Positions 7,387-12,449 of a DNA stretch of 12,449 nucleotides are shown here, one piece after another (position 1 is the stretch's first letter; every line of letters starts with the position of its first letter). Location of the stretch: positions 1-12,449 of the forward strand of contig JAFSXH010000210.1 of the NCBI GenBank assembly GCA_017444165.1. The letters are read 5' to 3'. This stretch comes from a bacterium (lineage in GTDB: Bacteria > Vulcanimicrobiota > Xenobia > Xenobiales > Xenobiaceae). Both the position numbers and the translations under genes were made by a program. The notes under the pieces were generated by a model that worked only from the letters and a program-made list of their open reading frames with translations, was not told the DNA's origin and made no database searches.

Positions 7387-7436
7387 AAAGGGGAACTATT
7401 TCAAGGTTAATTCACCTTAGTACAGTTCCCTTTTTT
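7387..7436 (+). terminator. Intrinsic terminator after the UroD-fold gene
   Basis: GGGAACT (7391-7397) pairs with AGTTCCC (7424-7430), extended outward by a G-T and three A-T pairs, and is followed by six Ts (7431-7436). An inner pair AAGGT/ACCTT adds structure. It ends transcription 13 bp or more after the UroD-fold stop. The right half lies inside the last codons of the convergent FolT-like gene. On the minus strand the downstream tract is less T-rich, so it may work in both directions but better on the plus strand. Confidence 0.85.
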
Positions 7437-7942
7437 GTATCTAGATACTTTAGAGCAGAGTGTATGGACCAAGCGTAGATGGGTATATGTATAAGTTGTA
7501 CTCCCAGAGCGGGCAGAGCGAGCAGACACCAACCACTCCAGAGATTATCAGCAGGTCGAAAGAGTATATATTGAAATAACGGAACCAGCAGTATTTTTGT
7601 GCTCAATTGACCACAGGATATAGCCCAGAACAGATTGACTAGATTTTTCTCTTTTCCATTTATAAGTAAAGCTGGTATAGCTCCAGTCAGAGCTTGAGTT
7701 AAGGTGAATCCTGGGAAATAAGGACCTGTAGGAAAGAGCATAAAGCAGAGAACATCGCTGATAGCTCCAACCCAAAAGCCCGCTTGCCAGCCAAGGACTA
7801 AACCTGAAAGAATAATAGTAAAGGCCAAAAAGTGGAATAGACCGTGAGTTTGAGGAGGAGCAGGTATAAATCTGACAGCCACAGTCAAAGCCACGAAGAC
7901 GGCCATATAAGTTATTTTTTTTATATCTTTAATATCTGACAA
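7412..7942 (-). CDS. ECF transporter S component, folate (FolT)-like
   Basis: This 176-residue, very hydrophobic protein has about six membrane segments, the size and topology of an energy-coupling-factor S component. The opening ITYMAVFVALTVAVRF includes A14xxxA18, an AxxxA pattern of the kind used to dock on the EcfT subunit. The loop LFPTGPYFPGFTLTQAL (70-85) closely resembles the folate-type (FolT) group, so folate or a similar vitamin is the best guess. No ecfA or ecfT gene is in the window, so it would use shared energising subunits encoded elsewhere. The start is TTG 7942, the first possible after an in-frame stop at 7949-7951; an ATG at 7906 would remove 12 residues. Neither has a strong ribosome site. 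Its last codons form one arm of the shared terminator. I see no riboswitch in the short upstream gap. Confidence 0.8.
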   Translation of the reverse strand: MSDIKDIKKITYMAVFVALTVAVRFIPAPPQTHGLFHFLAFTIILSGLVLGWQAGFWVGAISDVLCFMLFPTGPYFPGFTLTQALTGAIPALLINGKEKNLVNLFWAISCGQLSTKILLVPLFQYILFRPADNLWSGWCLLALPALGVQLIHIPIYAWSIHSALKYLDTKKGTVLR

Positions 7943-8012
7943 AACTTTTCAATACTAATGAAATTACAATAAATAAATATTTATGGGAGTACACGCAAAA
8001 TTTAGAATAGCT

Positions 8013-9455
8013 ATGAATCTTCCTAACTTCAAAAAATGGGGGTGGTTGTGCATAATCCTAGCAACCACCTTAAATGTTTCTACATTGGCGGAGGGGCCTT
8101 CTGCCGAAGTGGAATTGCTCCCTCCTCTCGACTCTGAGTCAGTAGAAAAAGCAGACAATGAGAAGAGTAAGGTTTTAACACTCTTCCAAGCAGAAGAGTT
8201 GGCTCTAAAAAACAGTCCTACTTTGCAGTCCAGCCGCTACTCAGCTATGGTACGCCACGAACAATTGGGCCAATGGTTACATAACATTTATCCCCAAGTT
8301 TCTGTTTCGGCTGGTTTGAGCCATAGTGGAACTATTGATAGTGGTAGTGCAGGAGGCAGATCTATAAGCCTTTTGACTACTTCAGTTACAGCCCGACAAA
8401 GTTTGCTGGATTTTAGCCGCCGTCCACGCCTGCGCAAAGCGGAATTGGCTGAATCTTCAGCTTTAGCTGATCTAGAATCAGACCGCCAAGATCTCCTCTT
8501 AAACGTGCGCAAAGCCTGGTTCACTTGTTACATAGATCAGGATCTCCTCGATATAGCCAGAGAGACGGCAAACAACCGAGCAGTGCGCCTCAACGAAGCA
8601 GAACAGCACTATAAAAACGGCCTCAAGGCTAAATCGGATGTCGTGTCTGCTCAAGCTGATCTCGCCGAGGCCCAATATAAAGTTATTGAAAAGGAAACTC
8701 GCCTCAAATTGGATTGGGTGAGCCTCAACACAACTATGGGTCTGGCAGAATCGGAACCCTATCGCCTAGTCTTAGATCCTTACTGGGAAGATTTTGTCAA
8801 CTCTGGCAGTGAGAGTTTTGTGGCAACAGCCCTGTCCAATCGCCCAGAACTTTTAGATTTGCAAGCTCAACTAAAATCAGCTCTCTACGAATTAGAGATA
8901 ATTAATTCTGAGAAATACCCCACCGTTGATCTTTCGGGCAGTTTAAGCGGGGCTGGTTCAATAACTCCCTTCACAGTAAGTTGGAGTTTAGGTGTTAGCT
9001 TAAATTGGACTATCTTTGATGGCTTTTTGCGCAAATATGAAAAGAGTGCGCAAAAGTTACAGGCTAGAGTTATCGCTCAAAATTTTGAGGCTCAGAGGAT
9101 AAAGATCTACCAAGAGGTCAAAAGTGCTGAAGTGTCCCTCCTCCAATCGCAAGCAGCTATCACTTCCGCAGAGTACGCTTTAGCCTCGGCTAAAGAGAAG
9201 TACCGTTTAGCCTCCGCTCGCTACAAGGTTGGTGTTTCTGACAGTGTGGAACTTTCCAATGCCGAACTTACACTCTCTCAAGCTCAGACAGATTACGCCA
9301 ATGCCCGCAACAATCTGCGCCTGGCTAAAGCCTCTATGATACGTGCCCTGGGAATTGATGATATGGATAATTTACCCACTGATAACAAAGAGATAATTTT
9401 AGATACCCTGCCGGACATACCGGCCCCTTACAGCCCTGGAGGAGAAAAAGAATGA
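8013..9455 (+). CDS. TolC-family outer membrane efflux protein
   Basis: The outer-membrane duct of a tripartite exporter. From ATG 8013 it is 480 residues and begins with a signal peptide (MNLPNFKKWGWLCIILATTL, cleavage probably after TLA). ATG 7983 is an in-frame alternative adding ten residues; neither has a convincing ribosome site. Two OEP repeats follow, about 65-255 and 280-455 numbered from 7983. Typical elements are FQAEELALKNSPTLQ, YPQVSVSAGLS, NWTIFDGF, and the long helix with RYKVGVSDSVELSNAEL and ALG at its end. It is the first gene of the operon; its stop overlaps the adaptor's ATG as ATGA. The gap to the divergent FolT-like gene is only 40-70 bp, so both promoters must lie there or inside coding sequence. 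No Cys follows the signal peptide, so it is probably not a lipoprotein. Confidence 0.9.
   Translation: MNLPNFKKWGWLCIILATTLNVSTLAEGPSAEVELLPPLDSESVEKADNEKSKVLTLFQAEELALKNSPTLQSSRYSAMVRHEQLGQWLHNIYPQVSVSAGLSHSGTIDSGSAGGRSISLLTTSVTARQSLLDFSRRPRLRKAELAESSALADLESDRQDLLLNVRKAWFTCYIDQDLLDIARETANNRAVRLNEAEQHYKNGLKAKSDVVSAQADLAEAQYKVIEKETRLKLDWVSLNTTMGLAESEPYRLVLDPYWEDFVNSGSESFVATALSNRPELLDLQAQLKSALYELEIINSEKYPTVDLSGSLSGAGSITPFTVSWSLGVSLNWTIFDGFLRKYEKSAQKLQARVIAQNFEAQRIKIYQEVKSAEVSLLQSQAAITSAEYALASAKEKYRLASARYKVGVSDSVELSNAELTLSQAQTDYANARNNLRLAKASMIRALGIDDMDNLPTDNKEIILDTLPDIPAPYSPGGEKE
9438..9444 (+). promoter_or_regulatory. Ribosome binding site GGAGGAG for the adaptor gene
   Basis: GGAGGAG lies inside the last codons of the TolC-family gene, 7 nt before ATG 9452. 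With the ATGA overlap it indicates coupled translation of duct and adaptor. Confidence 0.8.
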
Positions 9456-11023
9456 AAAAGATTGTAATTATACTTGTCATTGTAGGACTATTGGCAGGTT
9501 TGGGCTGGTATTTTTGGTCTGCCAAAGACAGCAACAAAGGCCCTAAATATTCTATTCGTCCAGTAAAGAGGGAGACGGTACAGTCGGTCGTTACCGCTAC
9601 TGGTGAACTTACAGCTGTAACGGCAGTACAGGTCGGTGCTGAGGTCTCGGGTGTTATTGATAAGATCTACGTAGAACACAATTCCACTGTAAAAAAGGGA
9701 CAACTTTTAGCCCAGATCAACCCTGATACTTTACAGACGAAGGTCGATCAGGCTCAAGCTAATCTCACCCGCGTCCAGTCTTCCTATGACAACGTGGTGG
9801 CCAACTCAAAAAATACTCAAGCGGCCGTAAAAAAAGCTCAAGCTAATCTCCTCTCCCAGCAGGCGACTGTACGCAAGGCTGAGTCCAGCGTTGACAATGC
9901 CAGAGCTAACGTAGCCAATTCTGAAGCTGGAATCTACACTGCCAAAGCCAATCTCGCCAAAGCAGAGGCTGAATATGCCAATAACAAGCTAAATTACGAG
10001 CGTTACAGCCAATTGTACTCTCAAGATTTAGTCGCCCGCAGTGAGAGAGACGACGCTTACACAACTCTTTTAACTAGTCAAGCGAGCGTAAACAGTGCTA
10101 AAGCTAGCGTAGAAGCAGCTCTAGCTTCACTAAATGGGAATAAAGCTCAATTACAGTCGGCAATCATTAACTTAGAGGGAACTAAAGCTGATCTAGAAGC
10201 GGCCCGCATTCAAGTAGAGGCGGCTCAAGACCAGTTTGAAGCCTCTCAAGCTTCAGTTCGCGGAGCAATCGCTGAAGTTGAACAAGCCAGAGCTAATCTA
10301 AATTCAGCAAAAGTCGACTTGAGCAAGACGAGTATCACCTCACCTATTGACGGTATAGTCTTAAGTATAGAAGTCTCTGAGGGGCAGACAGTGGCCTCCC
10401 AATTCCAGGCCCCAGACCTCTTCAAGTTAGCTCAGAACCTTGATGAGATGCAGGTTGAAGCGACAGTAGATGAGGCAGATATAGGACAGATCAAGGTTGG
10501 TAACAAAGCGACCTTTACTGTAGATGCCTGGACTGATCGCGAATTTGAGGGTAAAGTAGTCGAGGTTCGCAAGTCGTCCAAAACGACCAACAATGTAGTA
10601 ACCTTCCCCGTAATTATAACCACAAATAACCCTGACATGTGCTTGATGCCTGGTATGACCGCAACAGTCGATATTCACACCGTCCAACACAACAATGTTT
10701 TAGTCGTTCCCAGTTCAGCTTTGCGCTTCAAACCCGATGCTGATGCCGATATTTTGGATAGAAGCGAAAGCAACAATAAAGAAGAGAACAAAGACAAAGA
10801 TGATAAGGGTAATGTAAAAAAGATTGTTTATCTTCTCGACAAAACTACTCCCGACCGCCTAATTAAACTCAAAGTCAGCACGGGCTTGAGTGATGGCAGT
10901 GTCACGGAGATTATCTCCGATGAATTAAAAGAGAGAGACATGGTCGTGACGGGTAAATTGACCGCCGATGAAAGTAACAAAATAAAGAGCAGAGGGCGCA
11001 GAAGGCCGCGCGGTCCCTTCTAA
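9452..11023 (+). CDS. HlyD/MacA-type periplasmic adaptor with extended coiled-coil hairpin
   Basis: This 523-residue membrane-fusion protein links the permease to the TolC-type duct. It has an N-terminal membrane anchor (about 4-22), a lipoyl half-motif (VGAEVSGVIDKIYVEHNSTVKKGQLLAQIN, 61-90), an alpha-hairpin from about 92 to 293, the second lipoyl half (TSITSPIDGIVLSIEVSEGQTV, 293-314), a beta-barrel domain (about 334-410) and a membrane-proximal domain. Each hairpin arm is about 95 residues, clearly longer than I expect in MacA (E. coli MacA is about 371 residues in total). A-x-A-N-[LV] recurs at 101, 129, 150, 164 and 279, the first four spaced by multiples of seven. The tip reads RYSQLYSQDLVARS. 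A charged insert (428-457) and a basic C-terminus (GRRRPRGPF) are unusual. MacA-like is the closest match. Confidence 0.9.
   Translation: MKKIVIILVIVGLLAGLGWYFWSAKDSNKGPKYSIRPVKRETVQSVVTATGELTAVTAVQVGAEVSGVIDKIYVEHNSTVKKGQLLAQINPDTLQTKVDQAQANLTRVQSSYDNVVANSKNTQAAVKKAQANLLSQQATVRKAESSVDNARANVANSEAGIYTAKANLAKAEAEYANNKLNYERYSQLYSQDLVARSERDDAYTTLLTSQASVNSAKASVEAALASLNGNKAQLQSAIINLEGTKADLEAARIQVEAAQDQFEASQASVRGAIAEVEQARANLNSAKVDLSKTSITSPIDGIVLSIEVSEGQTVASQFQAPDLFKLAQNLDEMQVEATVDEADIGQIKVGNKATFTVDAWTDREFEGKVVEVRKSSKTTNNVVTFPVIITTNNPDMCLMPGMTATVDIHTVQHNNVLVVPSSALRFKPDADADILDRSESNNKEENKDKDDKGNVKKIVYLLDKTTPDRLIKLKVSTGLSDGSVTEIISDELKERDMVVTGKLTADESNKIKSRGRRRPRGPF
9752..9850 (+). repeat. 15-bp direct repeat within the adaptor gene, 84 bp apart
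   Basis: GCTCAAGCTAATCTC occurs at 9752-9766 and again at 9836-9850. The 84-bp spacing equals 28 codons or four heptads, so the copies keep the coiled-coil register. This suggests, without proving, growth of the hairpin by internal duplication. Confidence 0.7.
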
Positions 11024-11034
11024 ATAGTCAAAGC

Positions 11035-11040
11035 AGGAGG
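11035..11040 (+). promoter_or_regulatory. Ribosome binding site AGGAGG for the permease gene
   Basis: A full AGGAGG consensus ends 7 nt before ATG 11048 in the 24-nt gap after the adaptor gene. It fixes the permease start and supports one operon. Confidence 0.85.
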
Positions 11041-11047
11041 GTACTAC

Positions 11048-12262
11048 ATGAGCTGGTTTATGATTATGCGCATAGCTGGTCTAGCTTTGATGCGCAACAA
11101 GATGAGATCGTTTTTGACGATGTTAGGTATCATTATCGGTGTGGCCGCCGTCATCACTATGTTAGCCTTGGGAACTGGTACACAAGCCAGGGTCCAATCC
11201 AATATAGCCAACATGGGAACAAACACTATAACTATTTCAGCGGGTTCAATAAGCAGTGGCGGTGTGAGGAGCGGTGCTTTTGGAAGTTCTCGCTTGACGG
11301 TAGAAGATGCCATGGCAATAAAGGATTTGCCTAACATATCCTACGTCAGCCCCATAACCCAAAACTCAGCCCAATTGATCTACCAAGAACAAAACTGGTC
11401 GACCTCTGTCGCTGGATGTTCTGAGGATTATCAATCTATCAAAAATTGGGACTTGGCTGATGGTCGTTTTATTACTGAGGAGGACGTGCGCGGCCGTCTC
11501 AAAGTTTGTGTTCTGGGTGACACTGTAGCTAAGGAACTTTTTCCCGGCGGAGATCCAGTAGGAGAGAGTATCCGCATCAACAAGACTCCCGTAAAAGTTA
11601 TCGGTGTTTTGGTAGCTAAAGGTGATGGTAGCTTTGGCCCCAGCCAGGATGACATAGTCCTCGTGCCTTACACCACAGCTATGGGTCGACTCTTCAGCCT
11701 GCGCAACATTCGCAATATCCAATGTTCAGCCGCTACTGAAAGTGCTGTTAATGGTTGTGTGGAGAATATAACTGAATTGTTGCGTTCTCGCCACCGTCTG
11801 CGCGAGAAAGATGAAGACGATTTCAACGTGCGCACTCAGGCCGAGTTGGCTAACATGATGTCGGAAACTACTAGAACTTTTACTCTGCTTTTAGGAGGTA
11901 TAGCCTCAGTATCTCTGATGGTCGGCGGCATCGGCATTATGAATATTATGCTCGTCTCCGTCACCGAGCGCATCCGTGAGATAGGTATCCGCATGGCTTT
12001 AGGAGCTAAGGGCAGTGATATTATGCGCCAGTTTTTGGTAGAATCTCTGATGTTGAGCTTAATGGGAGGACTGCTGGGCGTACTATTCGCCTTCGCTTTA
12101 ACCAAAATAGCCGACCATTTTATAAGTATGTCTATGCAAATATCAACAATTTCTATTATCGTGGCCTTCGTCTTTTCAGCGGGTGTAGGTGTCTTCTTCG
12201 GTTTCTACCCCGCCGTTCAGGCTTCTAAACTCGATCCTATTCAAGCTTTGCGCCACGAGTAG
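11048..12262 (+). CDS. MacB/FtsX-type ABC permease without fused ATPase
   Basis: A 404-residue inner-membrane permease of the MacB type (type VII ABC, mechanotransmission). It has four membrane segments at about 22-42, 278-304, 328-352 and 366-388. A large periplasmic domain lies between the first two (about 43-275). SFLTMLGIIIGVAAVI near the start and ERIREIGIRMALGA (307-320), the cytoplasmic segment thought to contact the ATPase, are family hallmarks. The C-terminus KLDPIQALRHE is also typical. E. coli MacB carries its ATPase at the N-terminus; here the protein starts directly at the membrane domain and no ATPase gene is in the operon. Substrate unknown: macrolides, lipoproteins, peptides or siderophores are all possible for such systems. 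The 3' end overlaps the convergent uvrB gene by 26 nt. Confidence 0.9.
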   Translation: MSWFMIMRIAGLALMRNKMRSFLTMLGIIIGVAAVITMLALGTGTQARVQSNIANMGTNTITISAGSISSGGVRSGAFGSSRLTVEDAMAIKDLPNISYVSPITQNSAQLIYQEQNWSTSVAGCSEDYQSIKNWDLADGRFITEEDVRGRLKVCVLGDTVAKELFPGGDPVGESIRINKTPVKVIGVLVAKGDGSFGPSQDDIVLVPYTTAMGRLFSLRNIRNIQCSAATESAVNGCVENITELLRSRHRLREKDEDDFNVRTQAELANMMSETTRTFTLLLGGIASVSLMVGGIGIMNIMLVSVTERIREIGIRMALGAKGSDIMRQFLVESLMLSLMGGLLGVLFAFALTKIADHFISMSMQISTISIIVAFVFSAGVGVFFGFYPAVQASKLDPIQALRHE

Positions 12263-12449
12263 AGCGAGACTTCTTCTTTTTAGAGCTGATCTCTAAGGCT
12301 GTCGCTATGGGCAGACTTTCGATCAGCTCATTTAATTGGCTCTTAAGTGCATACATCTTGTCGCGCAGAGCCGCCGCCAATTCAAATTGCATCTCTTTGG
12401 CGGCGGCCAACATAGCTTTTTCTAATTTAGAGATCTTTATCTGCAGTTG
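12237..12449 (-). CDS. uvrB: UvrB C-terminus (partial; runs off the right edge)
   Basis: The last 70 codons of a gene whose 5' part lies beyond the right edge; the stop is TAG at 12239-12237. The visible peptide contains a UVR motif: ISKLEKAMLAAAKEMQFELA followed by AALRDKMYALKSQL. This is the helical hairpin by which UvrB contacts UvrC in nucleotide excision repair. The motif followed by only about 27 more residues, ending in a Lys/Arg-rich stretch (SKKKKSRSTRG), fits the UvrB C-terminus. UvrC carries the motif mid-protein. McsA or a Clp ATPase also have UVR motifs and cannot be fully excluded from so short a piece, but MLAAAKEMQFELAAALRD is closest to UvrB. Confidence 0.78.
   Translation of the reverse strand, partial: QLQIKISKLEKAMLAAAKEMQFELAAALRDKMYALKSQLNELIESLPIATALEISSKKKKSRSTRGAKLE

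Noticed and set aside
7943..8012. Vitamin riboswitch upstream of the FolT-like gene
   Set aside because: The gap to the divergent TolC-family gene is only 40-70 bp, AT-rich and without visible stable pairing.
11366..11722. 118-residue minus-strand open frame within the permease gene
   Set aside because: It is fully antisense to a well-supported MacB-type gene and shows no domain pattern or start signal.
12280..12296. TTAGAG/CTCTAA hairpin near the permease-uvrB junction
   Set aside because: The stem is only 6 bp, neither strand has a following T-tract, and it lies within uvrB coding sequence, so it is not an intrinsic terminator.

Overview
The window comes from a diderm (Gram-negative-type) bacterium. 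A TolC-family outer-membrane protein, a periplasmic adaptor and an inner-membrane MacB/FtsX-type permease form a trans-envelope export operon, which requires two membranes. Base composition is moderate (mid-40s % G+C by eye), and the start-codon set appears to include TTG. I cannot assign a phylum. A folate-type ECF S-component beside tripartite efflux genes would suit several poorly cultivated diderm lineages, but that is a weak inference. No tRNA, rRNA, CRISPR array, transposase, integrase or phage gene is visible, so this looks like chromosomal backbone, not a mobile island.

Layout from left to right: a stand-alone class I glutamine amidotransferase (+, 125-859); an AT-rich intergenic inverted repeat (871-956); a zinc-ribbon protein with a PH/GRAM-like C-terminal domain (+, 997-1644), whose 3' end overlaps a tandem SRPBCC/AHSA1 protein with an acidic tail (-, 1625-2737); a MalZ-like maltodextrin glucosidase (+, 2848-4770); an exported NAGPA-domain (phosphodiester glycosidase) protein (-, ending 4774); a repeat-bearing divergent region (5634-5736); a uroporphyrinogen-decarboxylase-fold protein with a roughly 210-residue disordered, Arg-rich tail (+, 5763-7373); a terminator hairpin shared with the 3' end of a FolT-like ECF S-component (-, 7412-7942); the export operon TolC / long-hairpin adaptor / ATPase-less permease (+, about 8013-12262); and the last 70 codons of uvrB (-, running off the right edge).

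Only the export operon (three genes, with a 4-nt ATGA overlap then a 24-nt gap) is clearly one functional unit. Adaptor and TolC partner should form the periplasmic and outer-membrane conduit, with the permease driving them, but the ATPase must be encoded elsewhere. The other genes look like single-gene transcription units packed tail-to-tail: two convergent pairs overlap in coding sequence, a third is 3 bp apart, and a fourth shares a terminator. The most unusual item is the UroD-fold protein, which has lost the family's usual metal ligands (by-eye alignment) and carries a basic tail resembling those of RNA-binding proteins. I see no convincing new multi-gene system.
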